Shown here piece by piece: positions 45,817-54,268 of a DNA stretch of 64,000 nucleotides. Below the pieces are notes generated by a model that saw only the letters and a list, made by a program, of their open reading frames with translations, searched no databases and was not told the DNA's origin. Source of the DNA: Acidobacteriota bacterium (GTDB taxonomy: Bacteria; Acidobacteriota; Vicinamibacteria; Vicinamibacterales; UBA8438); NCBI GenBank assembly GCA_009861545.1, contig VXME01000071.1:23189-87188 (forward strand), written 5' to 3'. Each line of letters begins with the position of its first letter. Positions within the stretch are counted from its first letter, which is position 1. A program made the position numbers and the translations under genes.

Positions 45817-46707
45817 TCAGTCCACGACGAAGCGGAACTCCCAGCGGGTCCAGCGAATCGGACGCCGCACGAAGATGTCGGGGTCGACGCGCCGTTCGCG
45901 GCCGATCAGGATCTCGCCCGCGCCGGCGCTCCCCCGGAACCGGAGGCCGAGGTGCGCGGAGCCGCCGTACAGGTGCTCGCGCCCGAACATGCTCTCGTCG
46001 GTCAGCACCGCCGACCCGTCGAGCTCGGCGATGAGCGAGACGCGCCCGGTCAGCGGACGGAGCACGCGCAGGTGGGCGTTGGCCTCCTGCTCGTAGTCGA
46101 CCTCCGAGCTGGTGATGGTGCCGAGCCACCGTCCCATCAGCGCGACGTCGAAGGCACCGAGGCGCAGGCGGTCCCCGTAGGACAGGCCGAGCATGTTCCA
46201 GGACGGCGAGCCGGGATGCTCCCGGTCGGCGCGATGGCGCGAGATGTGATGCAACGTGACGCCGAACTCGCCGCGCGGCAGGCGGGTGAACACGGACAGG
46301 TCCATGGTGTAGTTCGTCTGGGTCGGATCGATCGCGCGACGCTCTCCACCGACGCCCGTCTCCAGGTTGAAGAACACGTTGCCGCGCGCGAAGAGCAGGT
46401 CGAACACGTCCATGTCGACCCCGAGGTCGGTATCCCAACCGAACTGCTCCTCGCCGATGCCGGCCAGGCCGGCAGCCTGCGTGCGGACGTGGTAGCGGGT
46501 CAGAAAGCCGAGCTCGCGATCGGCGGTCTGCGCGGGCCGCGGCCCGCCGATGACCTGCGCGGTCACGGGCTGCCCCGGCAAGAACAGGATCGGAAACAGG
46601 AAGAGCAGGGCGACGACGGGACGGCGCGCCGAACTGCGGCGTTGCAGCCCCGAGCGGCGGACCGCGGAAACGGCGACCACGCCCGGCCGGGCCCGGCTGC
46701 TCGTCAT
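45817..46707 (-). CDS. Exported, probable outer-membrane beta-barrel protein
   Basis: 296 residues. A basic N-terminus and hydrophobic signal (about 29-50, ending VTAQV) precede alternating polar/hydrophobic strands: VDMDVFDLLFARGNVFFNLETG, MDLSVFTRLPRGEFGVTLHH and GSAHLGLRFRG (each read in parts). The end RWTRWEFRFVVD has the aromatic pattern of barrel strands but finishes in Asp, unlike classic OMPs. No family recognised. Start ATG shares one base with the stop of the upstream gene (TGATG), so the two are translationally coupled. Confidence 0.72.
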   Translation of the reverse strand: MTSSRARPGVVAVSAVRRSGLQRRSSARRPVVALLFLFPILFLPGQPVTAQVIGGPRPAQTADRELGFLTRYHVRTQAAGLAGIGEEQFGWDTDLGVDMDVFDLLFARGNVFFNLETGVGGERRAIDPTQTNYTMDLSVFTRLPRGEFGVTLHHISRHRADREHPGSPSWNMLGLSYGDRLRLGAFDVALMGRWLGTITSSEVDYEQEANAHLRVLRPLTGRVSLIAELDGSAVLTDESMFGREHLYGGSAHLGLRFRGSAGAGEILIGRERRVDPDIFVRRPIRWTRWEFRFVVD

Positions 46708-47540
46708 CAACGCCGTCGAACCGCCATCCGCTCGACGAACGGCGCCAGGTAGTCCAGGCCGAGCTTGGCGGCGACGTCGCGCACGTGCCCCGCCCGCTCG
46801 TCCGGGTGCAGGTCGAGAATGCCGCGCAACTCCCCGAGCGGCTCGCTCGCCCGCGTGCGCCATTGCACGTGCGCGAGGCCGTGGCGGGCGCCGCGCCAGG
46901 CCAGCAGATGCCCGACGGCCAGGAACCCGAAGTAGTAGCCGATCACGTTCGGCCCGGGCACGAAGAACAGCAGGCCGAGGAGCAGGGCCAGGACCGACGA
47001 GGTGAACAGCCGCCGCAGGTGATGCTCGGCGTCGCGGCCCAACCGGCGGCGCGCGACCTCGAGGGCCTTGTCGCCGTCCAGGTCGGCCGGATGCACGAGC
47101 TCGAGGGCCGTCTGCTTGCGCAGATGCCACAGCAGGCGCCACTCGGCGACCGCCTCCGCCACCCAGCCGACGACCGTGTTGCGAATCCGTATCGGCCACG
47201 GCTGCTTCGCGGACGGATCCGCCGGCACCTCCGCCAGCCGCCGTGCCCGCCGCTGTTCCTGCGCCTCCGCCATCATCCGGCGGAACCGCGCGGAGAGCCG
47301 ATCCCCGCCGGAACCCTCCTCCAGCGGATCGACATCCTCGCCCTCGGCCGATTCGCAGAACAGCTCGTACCCGGCGGATCCGAGCGGGACAAGATAGACG
47401 TCGGCGGGTCTCAAGGTCGAAACGATACCATCAGCGGGGTTGGCGGCGGGCGCGCCGGAGGCGGGCGCGGGCTGCGGGCCGAGCGTGTAAGCCCGGCGCG
47501 GAGCCGCGTCGTCTTCGATCACGGTCAACGGATCAACCAT
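46707..47540 (-). CDS. Membrane protein of unknown role, resembling the mitochondrial K+/H+ exchange-related family
   Basis: 277 residues. No signal peptide; the N-terminal 45 residues are Pro/Ala-rich and the next segment is PADVYLVPLGSAGYELF. A hydrophobic hairpin at about 181-215 is broken by FVPGPNVIGYYFGF, and flanking segments are WRLLWHLRKQTALELVHPAD and LAWRGARHGLAHVQW. The layout recalls Mit_KHE1-type proteins, a weak match from memory. It is coupled to the downstream exported protein gene and divergent from actA. Confidence 0.6.
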   Translation of the reverse strand: MVDPLTVIEDDAAPRRAYTLGPQPAPASGAPAANPADGIVSTLRPADVYLVPLGSAGYELFCESAEGEDVDPLEEGSGGDRLSARFRRMMAEAQEQRRARRLAEVPADPSAKQPWPIRIRNTVVGWVAEAVAEWRLLWHLRKQTALELVHPADLDGDKALEVARRRLGRDAEHHLRRLFTSSVLALLLGLLFFVPGPNVIGYYFGFLAVGHLLAWRGARHGLAHVQWRTRASEPLGELRGILDLHPDERAGHVRDVAAKLGLDYLAPFVERMAVRRR

Positions 47541-47592
47541 ACCATCGACGCGGGCGATCGTGCAGCGTCCGCACGGCCGCACCGCGCGCAGT

Positions 47593-47621
47593 TTGGCACA
47601 AGCCGCGGAGCGGACTAGAAT
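47593..47621 (+). promoter_or_regulatory. Putative sigma-70-type promoter of the act operon
   Basis: TTGGCA at 47593-47598, a spacer of exactly 17 bases, and TAGAAT at 47616-47621. It lies in the 172-base gap between the divergent membrane-protein gene and actA, and predicts a leader of about 85 bases. Confidence 0.55.
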
Positions 47622-47712
47622 ACGCGGGCGAGTTTCTGCTAGGAGTCTGCGCGGCGGAGAGTGGCGCCGTCGCAGACGACGCTGGCCCAGGCACGTCCTC
47701 TCCCGGACAACG

Positions 47713-48288
47713 ATGACTCGAGGTCGCACGGCGCGACGGTGGATTCATGCGGCTCTGACGCTGCTGGGCGTCACCCTGGCGGTGGCGATGGCGGTGGTCT
47801 GGAACGGCGCCGCGGCCCAGGAGGAAGAAGGCCGGGAAGGCACAGCGGCAGTCGGACAGCTCGACGCCGTGCCGCCGGGAGAGCAACCGATCGCTTTCAG
47901 CCACGCCCGGCACGTCGAGCAGGCGGGCGTCGACTGCCAGTTCTGTCATGCCTACGCGCGGCGCGGGCCGGTGGCCGGGATCCCCTCGGTCGAACGGTGC
48001 GTCGGCTGTCACCGCAGCATCCTGACCGAACGGCCGGAGATCGTGAAGGTGCTCGACTATTGGGAGCAGGGGACCCCCATCCCGTGGATCCGGGTCCACG
48101 ATCTGCCCGACTACGTCCGCTTCAGCCACAAGGCGCACGTCCGCACCGGCATCGACTGCGCCGAATGCCACGGCGACGTCGCGCGCATGGACATCGCCTC
48201 CCAGGTGGAATCGCTGTCGATGGGTTGGTGCGTCGACTGCCACACGGCGCGCGAGGCCTCCCGCGACTGCCTGGTGTGCCACTACTAG
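47713..48288 (+). CDS. actA: Alternative Complex III subunit A, pentahaem cytochrome c
   Basis: Electron-transfer subunit of the quinol:cytochrome c/HiPIP oxidoreductase. 191 residues, one N-terminal TM/signal anchor (about 9-30), then five CxxCH haem c sites at Cys75, Cys96, Cys149, Cys173 and Cys186. Further His residues (FSHARH, FSHKAH) are probable distal ligands. The haem count and the position at the head of actABCDEF match ActA. ATG 47713 is the start; the frame remains open upstream without support. Exported to the periplasmic side of the membrane. Confidence 0.93.
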   Translation: MTRGRTARRWIHAALTLLGVTLAVAMAVVWNGAAAQEEEGREGTAAVGQLDAVPPGEQPIAFSHARHVEQAGVDCQFCHAYARRGPVAGIPSVERCVGCHRSILTERPEIVKVLDYWEQGTPIPWIRVHDLPDYVRFSHKAHVRTGIDCAECHGDVARMDIASQVESLSMGWCVDCHTAREASRDCLVCHY

Positions 48289-48313
48289 CCGTCAGGCTCG
48301 CAGACTGGATCAC

Positions 48314-51300
48314 ATGGTGAGTGAGACGTCCCCGGACCTCAGCCCATTGACGGAGACCGTGGGCCGCCGCACCTTCCTCAAGGTGCTCGGCGGTGCGGGA
48401 CCGGCCGCGGCGGTCGCCGCGTGCTCCCCGGTGCCAACCGAGACCATCATTCCCTACGTCGTGCCGCCGGACGACGTCGTGCCGGGCGTGGCGACGTGGT
48501 ACGCGAGCGTCTGCGGCGAGTGCCCGAACGGCTGCGGCACCCGGGTCCGCACGCGCGAGGGACGAGCAATCAAGATCGAGGGCAACCCGGCGCACCCGGG
48601 CAACCAGGGAGCCCTCTGCACGCGCGGGCAGGCGGCTCTGCAGGGGTTGTACAACCCGGACCGCTTCCGCGGCCCGCAGCGGCGGCGAACGACCAACGCC
48701 GCCGCCGGACAGTCGGTCTTCGAGCCGCTGGGCTGGGAGGAAGCCGAAACCGAGCTGGCCGAGCGCATCCGCGCCGTGGTCGAGGCGGGCAACGCGGACC
48801 GCATCGCGGTGGTCACGCCACTCCTGTCCGGTACCCTGGACGCCCTGGTCGACCGCTGGGCCGCGGCCGTCGGCGGAGCGCGCCGCCTGCGGTACGAGGC
48901 GTTCGCCTACGAGCCGTTGCGGGCCGCCAACCGCATCCTGTTCGACCACCCCGCGGTGCCCTCTCACGACTTCGGCCGCGCCGATCTGATCATCTCGTTC
49001 GGCGCGGACTTCCTGGAGACCTGGCTGTCCACCGTGAGCCAGTCCCGGGCGTTCGCCGACGCCCGGCGTCCGGAAAACGGAAGGACGGTGCGCACCGTCC
49101 ACTTCGAACCGCGGCTCTCGCTGACCGCGTCGAGCGCCGACGAATGGATCCGCATCGAGCCGGGCGCCGAAGGAGCCGTGGCCGCGGCGATGGTGCGGAC
49201 CATCGTGGAAGAAGGCAGGGTGCAGGCGGCCGGCATCACCGGCGAGGACCTCGCCCGTATCCGCGCCCTGGTCGCCGACTCGACGCCGGAGGCGGCCGCC
49301 GCGCGCAGCGGGGTGCCCGCGGGCCGCATCGTCCAGCTCGCACGGGCGTTCTCGGATCCGGGAGCGGGACCCGGCCGCACGCTGGCCGCGGGCGGCGGCG
49401 TCGCCGTCTCGGGTCCGGACGCCGCCGCGACCCAGGTGGCCGTCGGCCTGCTGAACCACGTCGCGGGCAACGTCGGCGAAACCGTACGGTTCGCGCAGGA
49501 CGGCCTGTGGGACAACGCCTCGACCTGCGCCGACCTGCTCGACCTGGCCGGCGCCATGCGCGACGGGTCGATCGAGGTGCTCATTCTGCACCAGGTCAAT
49601 CCCGTGCACACGCTGCCCGCCGCCGCCGACTTCGCCGGGGCGCTGGACGCCGTGCCTTTCGTCGCCGCGACGTCGAGCTGGCCGGACGAGACGACGGCAC
49701 GGGCCGACCTGATCCTGCCGGCCCATACGCCGCTGGAATCCTGGGGCGACCACCGTCCGGCCGCGGGTCAGTACGGCCTGATGCAACCGGCGATGCGGCC
49801 GGTGTTCGACACGCGGCACCTCGGCGACATCCTGCTCGGGACGGGACGTGCGGCGCTCGCCGGCGCGGCGGAGGCAGGCGCCGGAACGCCGGACGATGCA
49901 CCGCCCCTCCCCGAGGGAGAGTTCTACGACGTGCTGCGCGACGAGTGGCGCGCCATCAAGGCCGCGCTCGACCCGCCGGAAGAGCAGGCGAACGAGCCGG
50001 AGCCGACGGACGACACGCAGCCGCAGGATCCCGCCGCAGCCCGGCGCGCGGCGGCTGCAGCCCGGCGCGCGGCGGCCGCAGCCCGGCAGGCGGCCGAGGC
50101 CGAGTTCGAGGGATTCTGGGCGGACGTCGTCCGGCAGGGCGGACGGTGGTCGCGGGTCGAGCCCCAGCCGGTGACGCTCGGGGCCGGGCTCGGCGAGATC
50201 GACCTCGCGGGGCTCGCTGCTCCCGGCGACGAGCGGCGCGCGCTGACACTGGTCGCCTACCCGTCGCTGCACTTCCTCGACGGGCGGGGCGCCAACCGGC
50301 CGTGGCTGCAGGAGATCCCCGATCCGCTGCTGAAGACCGCGTGGGGCTGCGGGGCGGAGATGACGCCGGAGACCGCGGCCGCCGTCGGGGCGGAGGACGG
50401 CCAGCTCGTTACCCTGGAGTCGGACCACGGTTCGGTCGACGCGACGGTCGTCCTCAACCCGCACATGCACCCGGGGGTCGTGGCGATCCCGATCGGGCAG
50501 GGCCACACCGACTTCGGCCGCTACGCCACCGGCCGCGGCGTGAACCCGATGGTGCTTCTCGATCCTGCGCCGGAGGCGCTGTCCGGCGGACCACGCTGGG
50601 CCGGCACGCGCGTCGACGCGACATCGCGCGAGCTGCACCGTCCCCTCGCACGCCTGCAGCGCACGTTCGATCAGCAGGGGCGCGAGCTCGCCCAGGCGGT
50701 ATCTCGCGCGGCGCTCGAAGCCGGCGAGGTGCACCCCGAGGAGGAGCACTTCAGTCTCTATCCCGAGCACGGGCATCCGACGCACAACTGGGGGATGGCC
50801 ATCGACCTGAACGCCTGCAACGGCTGCAACGCGTGCGTCGCCGCCTGCTACGCCGAGAACAACGTGCCGGTCCTCGGCGCCGACAAGATGGTGCGCGGCC
50901 GCACCATGTCGTGGCTGCGGATCGAACGCTTCGTGGAGCCGCGGCCCGCGACGGACGGCGGCGCGGAAGTGGACTCGCGTTTCCTGCCGATGCTCTGCCA
51001 GCACTGCGACCACGCGCCGTGCGAGTCCGTGTGCCCCGTCTACGCGACGTACCACAGCGAGGAAGGCCTGAACGCGCAGATCTACAACCGCTGCGTCGGC
51101 ACCCGCTACTGCTCGAACAACTGCCCGTACAAGGTGCGGCGCTTCAACTGGTGGGATCCCGAGTTCCCGGAGCCCTTGAACCTGCAGCTCAATCCCGACG
51201 TGACGGTCCGCAGCGCCGGCGTCATGGAGAAGTGCTCCTTCTGCGTGCAGCGGATTCAGGAGGGCAAGGACCGGGCGCGCGACGAGGATCGTCCGGTGCG

Positions 51301-51481
51301 GGACGGCGACGTCACCCCGGCCTGCGCCCAGACCTGTCCCGCGCAGGCGATCGTCTTCGGCGACCGGAACGACCCCGACAGCCGCGTCTCGCAGCTCTCC
51401 GCCGCCGACCGCGGCTACCACGCGCTCGGCGTCCTCAACACGCGGCCCGCCGTGACGTACCTGAAGAAGGTGACTACGTGA
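48314..51481 (+). CDS. actB: Alternative Complex III subunit B, molybdopterin-fold plus Fe-S subunit
   Basis: 1055 residues. A Tat signal (GRRTFLKVLGG, Arg18-Arg19) precedes AAC at Cys37. Residues about 45-800 have the molybdopterin oxidoreductase fold (CGECPNGCGTRVRTREG), which in ActB generally carries no Mo cofactor. The C-terminal part, from about 820, has four Cys clusters: CNGCNACVAAC, CQHCDHAPCESVCP, CVGTRYCSNNCPYK and CSFCVQRIQEG with CAQTCPAQA. They bind 3Fe-4S/4Fe-4S clusters wiring quinol to ActA/ActE haems. An Ala/Arg-rich insert near residue 575-600 is encoded by tandem repeats. The stop overlaps actC by four bases. Confidence 0.93.
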   Translation: MVSETSPDLSPLTETVGRRTFLKVLGGAGPAAAVAACSPVPTETIIPYVVPPDDVVPGVATWYASVCGECPNGCGTRVRTREGRAIKIEGNPAHPGNQGALCTRGQAALQGLYNPDRFRGPQRRRTTNAAAGQSVFEPLGWEEAETELAERIRAVVEAGNADRIAVVTPLLSGTLDALVDRWAAAVGGARRLRYEAFAYEPLRAANRILFDHPAVPSHDFGRADLIISFGADFLETWLSTVSQSRAFADARRPENGRTVRTVHFEPRLSLTASSADEWIRIEPGAEGAVAAAMVRTIVEEGRVQAAGITGEDLARIRALVADSTPEAAAARSGVPAGRIVQLARAFSDPGAGPGRTLAAGGGVAVSGPDAAATQVAVGLLNHVAGNVGETVRFAQDGLWDNASTCADLLDLAGAMRDGSIEVLILHQVNPVHTLPAAADFAGALDAVPFVAATSSWPDETTARADLILPAHTPLESWGDHRPAAGQYGLMQPAMRPVFDTRHLGDILLGTGRAALAGAAEAGAGTPDDAPPLPEGEFYDVLRDEWRAIKAALDPPEEQANEPEPTDDTQPQDPAAARRAAAAARRAAAAARQAAEAEFEGFWADVVRQGGRWSRVEPQPVTLGAGLGEIDLAGLAAPGDERRALTLVAYPSLHFLDGRGANRPWLQEIPDPLLKTAWGCGAEMTPETAAAVGAEDGQLVTLESDHGSVDATVVLNPHMHPGVVAIPIGQGHTDFGRYATGRGVNPMVLLDPAPEALSGGPRWAGTRVDATSRELHRPLARLQRTFDQQGRELAQAVSRAALEAGEVHPEEEHFSLYPEHGHPTHNWGMAIDLNACNGCNACVAACYAENNVPVLGADKMVRGRTMSWLRIERFVEPRPATDGGAEVDSRFLPMLCQHCDHAPCESVCPVYATYHSEEGLNAQIYNRCVGTRYCSNNCPYKVRRFNWWDPEFPEPLNLQLNPDVTVRSAGVMEKCSFCVQRIQEGKDRARDEDRPVRDGDVTPACAQTCPAQAIVFGDRNDPDSRVSQLSAADRGYHALGVLNTRPAVTYLKKVTT
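50036..50098 (+). repeat. 21-bp tandem repeat inside actB
   Basis: Two near-identical 21-base units (50036-50056 and 50057-50077, one difference at the last base) and a diverged third (50078-50098) encode alanine/arginine blocks. Period 21 keeps the frame. It falls in a linker and probably gives a helical spacer that could vary in length between strains. Confidence 0.75.
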
Positions 51482-53184
51482 GCGTGGCGGACCACGCGAT
51501 CAACTACGGGCGGATCGACGCCGACATCCTGCGGACGATGCAGCCGCCGGGGCGGGCGTACTTCGCCTCGCTGGTCCTGATCCTCGGCGGGCTCGCCCTC
51601 GGCGCCTACGCGTTCTCGGTGCAGTGGCGGCTCGGCCTCGGCGTGGCGGGCTACGAGCACCCGATGCTCTGGGGCATCTACATCACGAACTTCGTCTTCT
51701 GGGTCGGCATCGCCCACTCGGGCACGCTCATCTCGGCGGTCCTGTTCCTGTTCCGGGCCAAGTGGCGCACCTCGGTGGCGCGGGCGTCGGAGGCGATGAC
51801 CGTCTTCGCGGTGATGACGGCGGGGCTCTTCCCGATCATCCACATAGGCCGCCCCTGGTTCTTCTACTGGCTGATCCCGTACCCGAACGAGCGCCAGCTC
51901 TGGGTGAACTTCCAGTCGCCGCTGGTCTGGGACGTCTTCGCGATCACCACCTACCTGACGGTGAGCGCGATGTTCCTGTTCCTGGGACTCATCCCGGACG
52001 TGGCCGCCGCCCGCGACCGCTGCACCGACTGGCGCAAGCCGATCTACCGCGCGCTCGCCATCGGCTGGCGCGGCTCGACCCGGCAGTGGATCCACTACGG
52101 CGCGCTGTACGGCTTCTTCGCGGCCCTGGCCACCCCGCTCGTCGTCTCGGTCCACAGCGTCGTCTCGTGGGACTTCGCGATGTCCATCCTGCCGGGGTGG
52201 CACAGCACGATCTTCGCGCCCTATTTCGTCGCCGGCGCCATCTTCTCGGGCCTGGCGATGGTGATCACGCTGCTCATCCCGCTGCGCAAGCTGCTGGGGA
52301 TCGAGGAGTACATCACCATCCGGCACTTCGAGAACCTGGCCAAGCTGATCATCGTCACCTCGCTCATCGTCGGCTACGCCTACCTGACCGAGTTCTTCGT
52401 CGCCTGGTACAGCGGCAACCCGTTCGAGCAGGGGACGTTCTACAACCGGATGTTCGGCGAGTACCGCCTCTTCTCCTGGGCCATGCTCACCTGCAACGTC
52501 GTCATTCCGCTGCTGCTCTTCTTCAAGCGCGTGCGGACGAGCCTGGCCGCCCTGTTCGTCATCTCGATCTTCGTCAACATCGGGATGTGGCTGGAGCGCT
52601 TCGTCATCATCGTCACGTCGCTGTCGCACGACTTCGACCCGGCCAACTGGACCGGGCTCTACGAGCCGACCTGGGTGGAAGGCGCTATCACCGTCGGCAG
52701 CTTCTCGCTCTTCTTCCTGCTGTTCCTCATCTTCATCAAGAACTTCCCGGCCGTGTCGATTACGGAGATGAAGGAAGGCTCGGCGCACGCCGAGGTCTTC
52801 GACGACAGCCTGGCGCGGTGCCTCTCGAAGCACGGGTTCCTGGACCGCTTCTACGAGCTGTTCCTGGCCTCGAGCCCGCGGGTCCGGGAGGCGTTCGGGA
52901 ACACGGACTTCGCGCACCAGAAGAAGATGCTGGCCGATTCCCTGTCGCTGATGACCAGCGCATCGGGTGCGCCGGCCGACGAGCTCGAGGAACTGGACCG
53001 GGTCGCGCGGCGGCACGGCAAGCACGATCTCGATATCGGACTCGACCTGTACGACCTGTGGCTGGAGTCGCTGATGGAGACCGTCCGGGAGTTCGACGGG
53101 CACTTCGACCGCGACGTCGACCGCGCCTGGCGCAACGTGCTGGCCGAGGGCATCGAGTTCATGGAATCGCGGCGCGAACGTTGA
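51478..53184 (+). CDS. actC: Alternative Complex III subunit C (NrfD-like) fused to a C-terminal globin domain
   Basis: Quinol-binding membrane subunit, 568 residues. GTG start overlaps the actB stop (GTGA). Residues about 1-430 form an NrfD/PsrC-type bundle of about ten TMs (with HPMLWGIYITNFVFWVGIAHSG and IIHIGRPWFFYW, read in parts). After the last TM and KEGSAHAEV, residues about 440-565 are soluble and match a globin: Tyr459 (B10), Phe473 (CD1), Gln481 (E7), His513 (F8). The B10-CD1 and E7-F8 distances (14, 32) equal those in Vitreoscilla haemoglobin. Standard ActC ends soon after the last TM. Membrane side of the globin is undetermined; cytoplasmic seems likely. Confidence 0.9.
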   Translation: MSVADHAINYGRIDADILRTMQPPGRAYFASLVLILGGLALGAYAFSVQWRLGLGVAGYEHPMLWGIYITNFVFWVGIAHSGTLISAVLFLFRAKWRTSVARASEAMTVFAVMTAGLFPIIHIGRPWFFYWLIPYPNERQLWVNFQSPLVWDVFAITTYLTVSAMFLFLGLIPDVAAARDRCTDWRKPIYRALAIGWRGSTRQWIHYGALYGFFAALATPLVVSVHSVVSWDFAMSILPGWHSTIFAPYFVAGAIFSGLAMVITLLIPLRKLLGIEEYITIRHFENLAKLIIVTSLIVGYAYLTEFFVAWYSGNPFEQGTFYNRMFGEYRLFSWAMLTCNVVIPLLLFFKRVRTSLAALFVISIFVNIGMWLERFVIIVTSLSHDFDPANWTGLYEPTWVEGAITVGSFSLFFLLFLIFIKNFPAVSITEMKEGSAHAEVFDDSLARCLSKHGFLDRFYELFLASSPRVREAFGNTDFAHQKKMLADSLSLMTSASGAPADELEELDRVARRHGKHDLDIGLDLYDLWLESLMETVREFDGHFDRDVDRAWRNVLAEGIEFMESRRER

Positions 53185-53199
53185 GGAGGCGTGAGCACG

Positions 53200-53697
53200 A
53201 TGCGGATCCTGGGGGTGTACGACGAGCCGGCAAAGGCCTCGGTGGCGGTGGCGACGGCGCAGGACGCCGGGCTCGCCCGGGTCGACGCCTTCTCGCCGGC
53301 CCCGGACCATACCCTGGAGCAGCTCATGAGGGCGCGCGTGAGCCCCGTGCGTCTGTTCACGCTGGTCGGCGCGCTGCTCGGCTGCACCGCCGGGTTCTCG
53401 CTGCCGATCTACACGGTGTCGGCCTGGCCGCTCATCACCGGGGGCAAGCCGCTGTTCTCGATTCCGGCGTTCGTGGTGATCGCGTTCGAGCTGACGATCC
53501 TGTTCGGCGCCATCTTCGGCATGCTCGGCTTTCTCCTGCTGGCCGGGCTGCCGCGGCTCAAGCGCAAGCACATCGGCGACCCGCGATTCAGCAACAACTG
53601 CTTCGGCGTGGAGATCACCTGTGACAACGAGCAGGCGGCGGCGGCGCGTTCGCTGCTGGCGGACGCCGGCGCGATCGAGGTGCGAACGGATGATTGA
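53200..53697 (+). CDS. actD: Alternative Complex III subunit D (DUF3341)
   Basis: Small membrane subunit of the complex, 165 residues. N-terminal soluble part (about 1-48) with RILGVYDEPAKA, two TMs (about 52-75 and 88-117), and a C-terminal soluble stretch containing NNCFGVEITCDNEQ. These match DUF3341 proteins. ATG at 53200 has GGAGG ten bases upstream; a GTG at 53191 is the alternative. Its end overlaps the actE start by eight bases. Confidence 0.9.
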   Translation: MRILGVYDEPAKASVAVATAQDAGLARVDAFSPAPDHTLEQLMRARVSPVRLFTLVGALLGCTAGFSLPIYTVSAWPLITGGKPLFSIPAFVVIAFELTILFGAIFGMLGFLLLAGLPRLKRKHIGDPRFSNNCFGVEITCDNEQAAAARSLLADAGAIEVRTDD

Positions 53698-54268
53698 CAC
53701 TTCAGGCCGGCGAGCGGGAATCGGTCACGGGTTCCTGAAGCTCCTCGGGGCAGCGGCGCTGCTCGCCTCGTTCGGCGCGGCAGCCTGCGCCCCCGCGGAC
53801 GCACCGCGCGATCCGGAGGCGCGCACCTGGATCCGCGACATGTGGACCGGGCCTGCAGTCCTGCCGCAGACCGAGGCGCGGGCGCTACCGGAGCGTTCGA
53901 TGGCGGTCGACGCGCCCCGCATCATGAACCGGCGCGAGGCGCGTACTGCACTGACCAACCCGCTGGACGAGACCCCGGCCGTGATCGCCGAGGGCGAGGC
54001 GCTGTACGACGCGTACTGCGCGCTCTGCCACGGCGACGACGGCGACGGAGACGGCGCTCTGGCCCGCCACTACCGGCGCATGCCGCCGCTGACCGCGCGC
54101 CACGTCCTGAACTACCCGGACGGGTTCGTCTACAGCATCATCCGCGAGGGGGGCCGCAACATGCCGCGCTTCGGCGACGCGTTGAGCGTCGACGAGCGCT
54201 GGGCGCTCGTCCACTACCTGGGCACGCTGGGCTCCCCGGAGCCGCAACCGCAGGCGGCGTCACGGTGA
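53690..54268 (+). CDS. actE: Alternative Complex III subunit E, monohaem cytochrome c lipoprotein
   Basis: 192 residues. A hydrophobic signal ends GAAAC (Cys33), indicating a lipoprotein. A cytochrome c domain follows: haem c at CALCH (Cys110-His114) with the axial Met158 in GGRNMPRFGDAL. The sequence between has GEALYDAYC and GDDGDGDG, usual for ActE and related mono-haem subunits. It should accept electrons from ActA/ActB and pass them to a cytochrome oxidase. The stop overlaps actF by four bases. Confidence 0.92.
   Translation: MIDTSGRRAGIGHGFLKLLGAAALLASFGAAACAPADAPRDPEARTWIRDMWTGPAVLPQTEARALPERSMAVDAPRIMNRREARTALTNPLDETPAVIAEGEALYDAYCALCHGDDGDGDGALARHYRRMPPLTARHVLNYPDGFVYSIIREGGRNMPRFGDALSVDERWALVHYLGTLGSPEPQPQAASR

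Noticed and set aside
48122..51421. A 1099-codon open frame antisense to actB
   Set aside because: It mirrors a well-supported actB with Fe-S Cys clusters. The composition is a Val/Arg/Gly-rich shadow and there is no start signal.
48421..51477. Upstream extension of the actC frame through actB
   Set aside because: Frame stays open through actB but its translation is Arg/Gly-rich shadow; actC begins at GTG 51478 with GTGA coupling.
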